The notes under the pieces are model-generated. The model had not been told where the DNA came from. It ran no database searches and saw only the letters and a list, made by a program, of their open reading frames with translations. From positions 195,902 through 259,901 of the forward strand of contig NW_020170475.1 of assembly GCF_000524195.1 (NCBI RefSeq): 64,000 nt of DNA, given 5' to 3'. Both the position numbers and the translations under genes were made by a program. Origin of the DNA: Echinococcus granulosus (lineage: Eukaryota > Platyhelminthes > Cestoda > Cyclophyllidea > Taeniidae). Numbering within the stretch: position 1 is the first letter of the stretch; every line of letters begins with the position of its first letter. Positions 26,511 to 37,900 of this stretch are shown in pieces.

Positions 26511-29500
26511 ATGGAGCCTATTGTTACTCTTCTACGGGAGAGAATCCTCTCTTCAGCTCACAAGACACTATATTTTGAGGAAGAGATTTCTCGTGTTCTC
26601 TACACAATTCGCGACACTGTAATCAATGGTGTAAGCAACTCCATGCTCATCATAGGTCGTAGGGGATGCGGAAAAAATCATGTGCGTTGGAGCACCTATG
26701 GAGTCTCGGTTCCAATCATAAAGTTGTGTTTATACTCACCTTTTTTATTTCAGCTCCTTAGGGAAGCATTAGAGAAAGTAAAGCTGGATCCTGTAGTGAA
26801 GGACAATTTAATCGAGGCACATATCAATGGTATGCACTTTTTGACAGTTGCATGTGCTTTTACTATTCTTCAATGGTAGTAATTAGTTGTCTAAGGTTAG
26901 GTGTTCCTTTTAATTTTATGCATGAAGTTTAGTAGACATGTTAGTTTGGTAATCACTAAATAATTTGTTCCAATTAATTACAAATGTAGAACCACAATCA
27001 TCGGATACGCTTCTTCATTCTTTGCCATTGCGTGCATTTCGATGAGGTAAGATCTCATCCATGCTGTCACATCATTTCGTTCAATTTAAGGGCTTATTCA
27101 CACGGACGACCGACTGGCGCTTCATGCAATTGCAAAGCAGCTCCAACGGGTTTGCTCTGATCTCGTTGTGAAGACGGACCTTTTAAAATTTCCCGCAGAG
27201 GAGAATGTGGAGATGAAGAGTGGTGAGGACGGTTCTGCAGCTGAGGACATTCGAATGCGCAGCTTCGCGGACCAGTTGCGATGGCTGCTGGCGGGCCTAC
27301 GTGCAGGTAGCAACACTTCCTCGAAGACCCTTCTCGTAGTTGTAGAGGAGTTTGACCTCTTCGCGGCGCACCGTAATCAAGCCCTTCTCTACAACCTCCT
27401 CGATGTTAGTTGTCACGCTGATGGCGCTCCCATCTGTGTTATCGGTGTTACTTGTCGGCTGGTGAGCTTTTGTGGTCTTCGATTTTGTGTAAATTGTTCT
27501 TCCTTACCAGTCATTATTTTATCCTTCAAGGAAACCGAATTTCGTTCCATGAAACTAGTGACGTGGCTGCCTTTACTATACTTAAGTGAAATCGGGTAGA
27601 CGGATGTTATGTGGACTCAAAGTTTTTGATTCTCCTTAGCTCACTTCCAATTCTTAATGCTCTGTCCTGTGACTTGTAATGCCAACAAACTCTCGTTATT
27701 ATTATTATTTTTATTGCTGACATACAACGTGTTTCAAATAACAAATTACTTCTCAATCAATCTCACTTAGGAGGCACCTAAGGTCGTCTGTCTATTTTCT
27801 TTGTTCTGAGTTGGTCTTCATTACCGTGGTTTATCAGTTAGTCGCATAGTACAGTCTTGGCAATAGCTGTAAATGAGGAATTCAAATGTAGTTTTTTTGG
27901 CACGTCGACTTTAAGATTGCTTATTTTCCATTTTACCCACCTTGTGGATGGTCGGATTATCCTTGATATGAAGTTGGGTGCGAAATACGCAAGCATGCTT
28001 CTCAGCATCCTAGTAATAGCGTGAATTTGTGGGACAACGAAGTTAGTTTGGTTGCTAGTACGAGTTTGTGCCTCTGGTATAGATGCTCTTAATACAATCA
28101 TTCGGAATCTAATGTTATTGCCCTGTTGATGCCTTTTGTCACTGCGTTTGAAGTGCATTTTCACTTCCTTTTGGAAGCTGCTGTAATTTCATTTGTTGAT
28201 AGTGCTGACCTTTAAGTTTAACTCCAAAACTTATCAAACTTAACTGGTGTTGGTGTAAATGTGTAGAATGTCGTATCAGTGTTTATAAGATTATTGAACT
28301 TTTCCCTCGGGCTACTTTTTCCACTTGTTGTGATTGTAGGACATAATGGAAATGCTGGAAAAGCGGGTGAAATCCCGTTTCTCTCATCGCCAACTCCACA
28401 TTATTCCTGTGACTGCACCGCATATAACAGATATCTCAACCGCCGGCGGTGTCGGTGGCACTGATAACGATGGCAGCGAAGGTGACGATCCTGGCGAAGG
28501 TCGAGTAAGCCCCTTTCAACGCTACTGCCTTCTCGCTGCCAGCCTCTTGCGCATCGACGACGCAAGCCTGCAGCAACTAACAACCAAGCTGCAGCCTTCC
28601 GATTGTAAGGAGTTCATCGATTCCGTGGCCCGGTGGAATGTCCACGTAGAGGCCTTCTTCGAAGACGACTTGGTGAGGGACTGTTTACGACAGGCCTGGG
28701 AGGTTTCTACTTGTGTTAGGAAGCTGGTAAATACTATTGTAAGCTCAACTCTGTTCTTGCCTAGTGACGTTCTCTCCTCTCCCCGCTTACTGGTCTGTTT
28801 ATATTTGTGTCAAAGGCTCTTCTGATTGCGCAACTAGACGGGTCGAAGCCACATTTGGACGTCGGGAACTTCATTAGTGTGGTGTCCAAAGTGTGCCAGG
28901 ATGCAAAGACATCTCAGCTACTCAGTGAGTTTTAGGAACTATGCATTACCTACCCTTTAGCAACTTTTTAAGGTGGTGTGGTTACTTCTGTTTGTACTCA
29001 ACCAGGTCTTTCCCTGCTGGAGCTAATTCTTGTCACTACAATGGTGAAGCTCCACGATATTCACGAGGGTCAGCCACTCAACTTCGAGATCGTCTTCAGT
29101 GGTAGGTGATGACGTAACTAGCGAATTTCTATTCCATTGCTTGGGAAAATTTTGAAAGAAACCTTAACCATCTTATGTCAAAGCTGAACACTTGGTGTGC
29201 ATTTAAGTCCTTTCTTCCAGTTTCGTAAATCGTGTATCAGTTTTCTGTTTTCTGCTTCAATTATTTTAAACTATATTTTGAGAACGCCAGTTCTATTAGT
29301 TCTGGGTTTTAGCATTAGCTTGGTGCTCGATGTGTTCCTACTTTCGGAAGTCAATAACAGCTATTTTAAGCTCACCTCCATTTAGTGGTTCCGTTTAGGC
29401 TAAAGACGGTCTTTTTACTTACCTACTTACTTTACTTACTTGATTGCTGCTCCGAATTTAAACAATTACGTTTCACTTTTAGTTTTCCTAAATGCTAGAT

Positions 29501-30071
29501 AGGTTAAGCGACGCATTTGATAGGGCTTCAGCCTTCTCCATTCGACTTGTATAAGTGGAAGTAATGTCATTCATTGGCAGGTGACCGCTTTAGGCGATGT
29601 CACCTTCCTTTTTTTTCACTGTTAATGATGTTTATTTCTCGACCTTTTTTTGCGCGTTGAATATCTTTGTCTATTTTTAAAGCATACTCTGAGATTCGCC
29701 ACTTTATTCCAAAGCCGACTCAACTGGCTACTTATGAATTTTGAATAGAGTACTCGCGTTTCTGTAAATCAAGCTGCCCGGCGTACCTCTACGAGAGGAA
29801 GGTGGTGTCGAAGGCGATGGACAACTTGGTGCAGTTGGAGTTAGTGGTGTGTGGCCGTGAGGCAGTGGTGGACGTGGTCACGCAACAGAGGCGGTGCCGC
29901 GGCGCTACTCGTTCCAACATCTTTGCTGCGGCGGCCAATCTTCCTGACCAGCTGAGGCGCTTTCAACCAATAGCGTGCTTCGTCTCCGCGCCCTCCCTCA
30001 TCGCCTGTCTCGACACCTACCCTGGGTGCCCCATTGAACTATCTCAGTGGGCTCATTCTCGGACAACGTGA
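26511..30071 (+). CDS. ORC4: Origin recognition complex subunit 4
   Basis: ORC4 is an AAA+ and winged-helix subunit of ORC, which loads MCM helicase at origins. Exons: 26511-26681, 26754-26829, 27091-27461, 28340-28726, 28816-28924, 29006-29101, 29683-29713, 29774-30071, giving 512 aa (human 436). Landmarks: SNSMLIIG leading into the P-loop at residues 49-56, the Walker B region VVVEEFDLF at about 165-173, NQALLYNLLD, VIGVTCRL, EKRVKSRFSHRQLH (the segment that reaches toward ORC1 as arginine finger), then an acidic Gly/Asp insert, LSLLELILVTTMVKLHDI, and the winged-helix end CPIELSQWA. The P-loop reads GRRGCGKN, with Asn where Ser/Thr is normal, and Walker B reads EE instead of DE. The exon 7 to 8 junction needs a GC donor and is the least certain part of the model. 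Confidence 0.95.
29714..29773 (+). other. ORC4: ORC4 intron 7, candidate GC-AG intron (60 nt)
   Basis: Exon 7 (29683-29713) reads YSEIRHFIP and meets TGA at 29743 if not spliced. No GT lies between the conserved peptide and that stop. A GC donor after CCAAA joined to the ATCAAG acceptor restores phase 2 and gives CPAYLYERK, which continues the ORC4 winged helix. The donor context is poor, so a sequence error or a different exon structure remains possible. Confidence 0.5.
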
Positions 30072-31185
30072 CTGATTAAAATTACTTCTGCCCATTTGTT
30101 ATTTGCCTTTGTCCGTTAAAAGAGTCGTGGTTTTTGTGGCAATATGGTAATTTTCTTCTGTGCTCCTTAGGATAAGAGCTTCCGTGCCCGGATATGTCAC
30201 AGGTGATGAGGTGTGAAGGTCACTTCCCTCGTGGGGCCGGGTACGTTCTGGGCTTGCGTTGGTTACTATGGTGTCTGTGGTTTCCCCCAAAAACGAAGGA
30301 GAGAATTGTGAGGTTGTGCAATAATTGTGTTTGGGGTTGTGGGGAGATTGGCGTGTGCTGTGTAAAATGAGGTAACTGAGATGAGTATCCGGTTGCGGGC
30401 CAATGAGCTCTCTGGGGCCAAATGCAAACAAAAAGGCATCAGCGTCATGTAAAGTGGTGTTTTTTCTGCTTTATATAAGGACCGAATAATTTCTCCCCAA
30501 AATGTGGAAATGATGGTGGATGATAGAAAGGTAAAGGTATAGGAGCTCAAAATATCTATGTTAATCGAATACAGCGATCAAGTGCATAGATGAAAAGTAG
30601 TTTGATTGAGCTTTTACCGCTGCATCGTGGAACTTACTTATTTATCGCATTATTCAAGAAATGATAAGGCTTGGGCTAAACCGGAACACATTTTTAGTAT
30701 GCAACGGAGATTTTGAAGGGAAATGCTAGGCTTATGATGCTTCTGCAACATCAGACTTCTGATACAGGCGAGATTCTACATCTAACGCTCCTTGGTATAC
30801 TTCGAAAGGAATTTATATACAAAAATTAAAGGAATGAATAATAGAGGCTCCTTTACTTTTAGACAGTCTGAGCTTAATCTTTATCTTACTCATTATAATA
30901 AAAAATAAGTGAAATGTGATTCGAAGCACCCGTGTCTGCGTGTGTTATACTTGAAGTTTAAAAGGTAGCGTGGATCACCATCTTTACGACTTTTTTATCC
31001 ACTGGGTATATCTCTCATTAAACGTTTTTAAAAAGTAGGCAAGCAATATTTTGGAACAGCTGTGCCGTAATTTTTAAATTAGTACATTTTCAAGGTCTCC
31101 CCTGCTGCTCTCTATTCAATTTCTAAGATCGGGGTCATTTTATACGTGTGGGCCCTGATAGGGCTCATGATATTTGAACATTAGA
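30072..31185. other. intergenic, ORC4 to HHAT
   Basis: About 1.1 kb between tandem genes. ATTAAA occurs 4 bases after the ORC4 stop (30075-30080), and AATAAA at 30897-30902. Open frames on the minus strand at 30099-30550 have no recognisable product. The HHAT start is directly preceded by a CATTAG acceptor-like trinucleotide, one base before the ATG. Confidence 0.5.
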
Positions 31186-34100
31186 ATGCTTCCGAGGTTT
31201 GAAATTGCCGTGTACCTTACTATTTGGGCTTCGTTTTTTGTATATTCTTTCATTTTTCTTGTTTTTTACTCCCACACCAAGCGTACGTGCAATTCGTCGC
31301 TCAATTTTTCCTTAGGAAATGTGTCAGCTTTTGCGCTACATTCCCTTCTGGATAGGTCATGGAATGGGTTATGGAAGGTAAATCATGACTAGCGCATTTG
31401 CATTTTAGGACACCTCGGAAAATGGTTGGAATTTTGTCTGCTTTTATCTGTCAAAGATTCCACTGATTGTGTTATGGATTGGTTTACGCTTCCTCATCAG
31501 AAAAATAATAACTTATGAGGTTTGACACTCGTTTTATTTCAAATACGATATAGTCGAATTTAGAGCTTCTTATAAATGGTTTGGTTGTGCAACTATTTCG
31601 CTCATTTTCTACGCTACTCTTTGCGGTCGTCGTATCTGTTGCCTTTGCCTGTATCGGTCATCTGTCGAGGTCCAAATCGCTGATATGGCTTATGACGTTG
31701 TTGGGCTTTTGTTTCTTTGAACTATTTGTGAAACCTTCTACTGAAGTAAGTTGTTAGTTTTTGTACTTTAAAAGATTTTGAATGTAGTTCCCATCTTTTA
31801 ACGAATACGTACATACATGCATATTTATGTGTATAAGGGAGTTTCTGAGATATTTCTAACTTGGCGTTGGGTTCCTACAACTCCGTTATTTACTGCATAT
31901 TTAAACGAGTTATTCTTTGATCCAAATTTTACAGTTCATTTAACTGAAATCTTAACCTTTCTCATTAAGTTCATGGTAATTTAATGAGTGTTGATTTTGT
32001 GAAAACCATATTTTGCTTACAAAAATATATTCGCAACTTTTTACATATAGCACAACGAATACGGAAGCATGGCGATTTTGCAGGGCAATTTAGCAACAAT
32101 TTTGCTGCGAGCATCCAGCATCGGTCTAGAATACGCGAATTCATCTCCTACTACCCTCTCTCTTCCAAATTCTTTTTATGTTCCGAAACTGAATCTTGGA
32201 GGCCTCCGCACTGTTCTTACCTACGCTCTCTACCCACCGACCTTCTTATTTGGACCCTTCGTCCTCTTTTCAGATTGGTGCGCCTTGTCCCGTCTTTTCA
32301 GATCTAAATCTCGTGAATTGCCTCTCCATCATAGAGGTTGCCTCCCTACGCGCATCCTATCCTACAGCAGCCTCATGTGGCGAGGACTCCGTCTTATGGC
32401 CTGGTTCCTTCTCTGGGAGCTGGCAGTCCATGTAGTCTACCCAAACGCCCTTGTTTTCGCACTGACCCAACCTGCAATGCAAGTACTGTCTCCACCTCCA
32501 AAATCAGTGGCCAATCAGGGCTTCCACGCAAGCCCCTTCATCGAGACTGACCGTTCGGCTCCTGGAGTGGCGGTGTACCTCCTTGGAATGCAGTTTTTTT
32601 TCACCTACCTTCAACTTTACGGATGGCCTCGCCTGCTTTCAGACCTGGAAATACTACTTACAAATGGGGTCTGTAGTGGGGATGGCGTTTTGTGCCTTGT
32701 CCCGGAGGGACCACTCTGTTTCAGCCACATACTTCTCTTCTCTCAATTGTGGAGGTGGGTAATAGCACAATGTAATTTTGAGTGCATCAATAACAGACCA
32801 ATCAGTTTCGCAAACTTTTCTGGGTTATTTGTTGAACTGACTTTGTAGAAAGGTACCAGTCATGAAGAAGACCTGGATAGCGTTTAAAGTTGCCCAATCC
32901 TGTTGGCATTTAACATAATTAACACCATTCATCTACTTTAAAATAGTCTTCTCACAACGGCCAGTAAGTATGTGCATCTTTTTTTACACAGTCCATTTTT
33001 TCATTGTTGGAACGCTTTTATTGAAATCGAGCGTCTTACTCTACTGCATGTCACTTCCAAGCATTTATGACATGAGTGAAATTATAAAATATTCCTTTTA
33101 AAACCTTATTTGAGGCTCTTTTTCTTACCCTTAAAAAGGTAAGTTCTCTGTTGGATTTCTGTGGAGCATATATATGTGACCTTTGTTTTTAAAACACGAT
33201 AAATGCATCTTAATAATTTGTGCGACCAATTCCGTTGTTTAATGAATTTGAAATAGCATTTTTTACATAATAAACAATAACATGTGGCCAAAGGTGTCTT
33301 CTCCTTTCCAGAAAATTCGATCAGGGTCTGTACAATTATCTAAAATGGTGAGTTTCACTCTGGCCATGGTAAGAAATTCATGTTACTCTGTCACAGCTTC
33401 TGTGTGTTCGAATAGGTATGTATATTTACCATGGCTGAAACAAAGTAGAAAATCTCTCGCCTACCGAAGAATTCAGGCTGGAGTCTTGGCGTTTCTCTTC
33501 GTCCTCCTCTTTCACTCTTTGAACTTGGAGAATAGTAAGACTCATGCCTCGCTGGCTAAAGCCTTTTGCTTGCGACTTATTGAGCTATGATACCTATGTA
33601 CTTGGGGATCTTTCTCACTGTATATTCTGCATGAAATAAGATTTTAAGCACTTTTTTTGCAACCTTGCCTTTTAAAACCTTGCTTTTAAGTAGTTCAAAT
33701 GTTGAATATCCAAACGGACTTTGGAACACTCGGAACGACAACAGTTAGTTAATGCTTTAGTACTTTTAGTGAATAAATAACTCATCCAAGCAAGGTACCC
33801 CAAAACACTAGCAGTGTCTTGTCTCGCACGCGCATGTCTGACGGAGCCGCGCGCGCACGCGTCAAATTTCAGTTGGAATGTTCCTCATTTGTGGTCCTAC
33901 GGTCAGCCAGCCAGTAGTAGTCGCAGCACACACAGCCGCTGACTGTTATGCCTAGTTCAGACGAAAGGGGAAATGGGAAAGAACCCATTAAACGTTTGCT
34001 TATTAGGCAGCTCACTGGCGTAATTCGACTGAAACCTATGGTGATACCATTCATACACCGTAATTATTTTATTTTGCTTCGAGGTAAAAAAAGGCATTAG

Positions 34101-34926
34101 ATTTCCTATTTTTGGCATATTAGCTAGTAAGATCTACCTTATTTTAGGGTGTAAATATACGCTGAATCTCTCACGAAACTCTTCATTTATCATAACTTAG
34201 TTATAAATGCTGCAAGTTTAAATATCCGTGGTACGACTTACGTTTTCCACAAAACAGTTTCGGTAGAAGTCTGCGACCATTTTTACATTGACTTCAACAA
34301 AATGATTTATTATACCTGGAAAGTTAACCTCTCGGGTTAATACTGGACAATCTGGAATGAATAAAAGTGCACAAAGTGAAAATATTGATCAGATAAATTT
34401 CTTTCGTTTCCTCATCGGATTCTGCCATTATAACATTCTGCGGTACCACCATTGACGTCTGTCCTTCTATTTACAGCAATTTGGGTCACAATAAACTTGG
34501 TTCAAAACTTCATTGAGCAGTTGGTCAAATGGATCTACCGATCAACAGCAATCGGACTGGCCTTGGTAATTTTCCGTTCCTATTAATTTGTTGCTAACCT
34601 CACCATTTCTCAGCAAGCACGACTGTCACAAAACGCCAATCGTCGATTAACTGGTGTTCTCTGCAGCATCAGCGCTATGTTCTCCTCCGTTGGATTCTTC
34701 TTTTTCTACCTTGGTTTTGATTCAGGAATTTGGATCTTTTATCTCATGTTTTTGGATCCAGGTTAGCAAGTTAGTTTAGCGTTTACTTATAAAATATGAG
34801 TAGAATTGAAGGTGCAACATATTTGACTCGTTTTCAGTGTATCTGCCGGTTTCAATGATGCTATACTACTGCACCTATCAGATAGCAATCGAGGTCCAGA
34901 AATTCTCCAAAATTGAAGTCAAATAA
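31186..34926 (+). CDS. HHAT: Hedgehog acyltransferase (MBOAT family, Skinny hedgehog/Rasp)
   Basis: HHAT palmitoylates the N-terminal Cys of Hedgehog in the ER membrane. Exons: 31186-31377, 31409-31519, 31554-31745, 31838-31975, 32051-32754, 33312-33347, 33416-33534, 34477-34565, 34614-34761, 34838-34926, giving 605 aa (human 493). The N-terminus MLPRFEIAVYL matches the HHAT start. Further landmarks are NEYGSMAILQGNLATILL, YALYPPTFLFGPFVLFSDW, QFFFTYLQLYGWPRLLSDLE, LWRKFDQGLYNYLK, YVYLP, the His in VLLFHS, and a C-terminal run of hydrophobic helices ending LYYCTYQIAIE. By alignment Asp449 and His491 correspond to human catalytic Asp339 and His379, 42 residues apart against 40. Exon 5 holds lineage-specific insertions. 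Exon 4 may start at 31838 or 31850. AATAAA overlaps the stop codon (34922-34927), and another lies at 35007-35012. Confidence 0.93.
31378..31408 (+). other. HHAT: HHAT intron 1, 31-nt intron
   Basis: GTAAAT donor and CATTTTAG acceptor, phase 0. It removes an in-frame TAG and joins GLWK to DTSENGW. It is the shortest intron I find in the window. Intron 2 (31520-31553) is 34 bases. Confidence 0.75.
33312..33347 (+). other. HHAT: HHAT 36-nt micro-exon with catalytic Asp
   Basis: Bounded by CTTTCCAG and GTGAGT, phase 2 on both sides. With its neighbours it encodes RKFDQGLYNYLK, the HHAT motif containing the catalytic Asp. Confidence 0.88.
33822..33863. other. CpG-dense alternating purine-pyrimidine patch in HHAT intron 7
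   Basis: Ten CpG dinucleotides fall within about 40 bases, including a perfect 15-base alternating purine-pyrimidine run, in the middle of an AT-rich 942-base intron. No coding or known repeat signature is visible. Confidence 0.6.
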
Positions 34927-37900
34927 ATCTAAACAATCCTATAATTTCACCTTATTCAGTACAAATGTTAACTCTTATCACGTTCTGTTCCTTTTTCACT
35001 GGGGTAAATAAATTCGACATATTTTTAACTATCTTTTGCATTCGAGTTCAAAATCTAAAATGGGTTTCCTAAAAGAGTGCATAAATTATTTTTAAATGAG
35101 TTGGATTACATGTGCAATATGTCTTAAACATCCAGTTGTCTAGTTATTTTCGACTGGGTAAATGTATCACTCTGGTGAAGTCACGCGGGTGGTTAGAAAA
35201 CATAATCGAATGACGTTTCAGAAGTTAAAATCTTCAATGCAGTCATGATTATTGCCTAAACAATGCCGAGCTTATAATGTGTGAGTTCATGAAATTATAA
35301 ACAACTGGATTATTTGAAATGGTTATGCTTCTAATTATGCCCCACGCTCAGTGACGCAGCGGCAATATAAAGGATTGAGAATCGTGAAAGAATGGCCAAA
35401 ATGGGATATCTTTTTATAGGTTTCTTCTACCATGCCAGTTCTACCACTTAATCGAGCATAAGAACCAGCTGACTATTGTTCCGAATCTATATATTCAGGG
35501 AAACGATTGAATGCTCCGCACTATGCTCAAAATCTGGTAGTTTGTTGAATATGTTGTTTGAATATGGCTCGACCAGCATGCTTAACCATGTAGGTTAGTT
35601 TTTTTGCTAATGATACTACAAAGTTAAGTGTTTTATATAGCTTTGGAAATCCTATTTAACAAAAGTAGTACCAAACTTTATTTTTAAGAATAAGAACTCC
35701 AGCTTCTCTTACTAGGTGGTGATTGTCAATCAAACCTAATGGGGAAAAGTGAAGCCCATCGTTGCAGACCTACGAGTTAATGTGAATTTGAGTGGTGATT
35801 ATTTCCTTTTGTGAAATTTGTGGAAATAATGCCTTTACAACAAAAGCTTAGCTTTTTACTCGGGCACTGACCGCGAATTCGCGCTGTGCTTTTCCTGTAG
35901 TCCGGATCTCTAATGGCTAGCAAGTTAGGCGGATGGTCGTTCTAGTGCGCTTAGCGCCGGTGACTCCTTTATTTGAAGCAGTGGGTCGAAGTGAGCGCTT
36001 GAATGTCCTTTATCTGTCAAAACATTACGCTTACATTAAAATCGGGTCCCACTTTAAAGAACAATCTTGAAAAGTGTTTTAGTATTGTGTGCATATGCCC
36101 TACGCTTTAGCTGGTTATCTGCGGTAACTTGCGTGAGTTAATTTTGTTTATTTGGTGTCATCTACAAACAGGGAAAAGGATATTTATTAAAAATGAAGTA
36201 AGTTGGCACAATGGGAGACATTAAACGGTAAACTAGAGCATTTTACATAACTCAATCGAATTATTGCGGCAGATATGAATAAAAAAGCCAATATGAAACA
36301 GTAACGGAATATAAGTTTGGGGTTTTATGCTTTTTGTGGATATGATCATCTAAAACCAAACCCAAACTATCTGAAGTGGAGATCAGTAAATTTAGTTTAA
36401 ATACTGCGTGATTTAACAAGAAATAATTGTTTGAAAACTGAAAAATCACTTAGCTTTTAAGGTATCAGCGATTACGATAGATTTTAATTTTTAGAGTTAA
36501 AGGCGCTAAATTGGGAGTATTGTGTAGTTTTTTCCGCCTATTGCTGAGAAGTGATAATGGTGAATTCAGGTAAAATGCGTGCGATTTCTTGGTGATTCTC
36601 AAGTTTAAGTGAAGACAGGATGGTATTTGAGATTCCAAATGGGAATTTGAATTTTAATGAAGAAGCCTGTTAGTAATTCCAATATTGCTATTTAACTATT
36701 CTGCCTTTAAATCAGTATAAATAGCTTAAGTTATTTTGAGAATTACTTACTACTTATTACTTACACCATTTGTTAAAGCGCTTTTGTACAAAATTGGCTA
36801 CCTCTTTTAAGGAATAAAACTCGTTCTCTCCATACAGATTACTCGGACTGACAGTGCTGATGATGTTCTTCAAAGAAATAAAGTAGCCCGTTTTTGCTTG
36901 GGCACGAAATGGTGCAAAGTTTGACAACAGATGATGGTGTATGGAAAGAAGCGTGAGCGAAGCGTAATGATCCGAAAACACAGCCAATGCACTTGAGATA
37001 CAAACGATAACTCTACTTGGGCACATCGGTATTTCCGTAATAAATACCACTGCAGCAAACTAAGATGAAAAAATACGGAATTTTGTAAAAAAATATGCCA
37101 CTCCCCCCAAGGCACGCAAAACTTCATGCTAGAAACAGTGATCTCCTTATAGAGTTGAATGTAAGTTTGTGATTCTAAGTTCTCAAGGTAGATCTAAAAT
37201 ATAACAAAGCAAACATTTCTAGTGAAAGATTGGAAGAAAGTAAATCACTTAGAGTATTAATTTAGAAAAGCATAAACATATGACTCTTTTACCGTGACGG
37301 TTGGTTCAAATACCTTGGGCAATTTTTTAAGAGGGATGGAACCGGAGAGCGGATACGTAATAAACTCTTCAGCAGGTGAAGTAGCCACGGTCATTTCGCA
37401 TCCATGACTCCCCAGAATCGTTGCTCATCATATAACTCTCCTTGATACATGTAATGCCAAGCATTATGTTCTCCGATGTGATGTAAGCTACCACAAGAGC
37501 AATTTCTTGTCCTAGATTTGAAATGCCACTATTGATGGTTTATCTGGTTTTTCTAGAGTTAGCACTCAACTTAAGTGAGGGCTTACATTCCCACAGTCGC
37601 GGCGATTTGTCAAACGCACGAAAGCAGGCAGAGGAAGGATTGGCGTCTACAAGTTGGGATGGAACATTATTTCAGAAGATCCAAAATCTATACCACTGAT
37701 GTAGCCTCGTTGTGGTTGCGATTCGTCGCATTCTCTTCCCTTGTTACCTATTGAGAGCGTTTTACAAAGACCTTTAAAAGTAGTACAAAGTAGTATAAAT
37801 TAGGGAGAATGTTAACATCTCTTTGAAAACTGAGTAGACACAAAGCAACGCATTGATTTCGTTTCTTTTGAAATAAAACCGATTACGAAAAATAGTTCTA

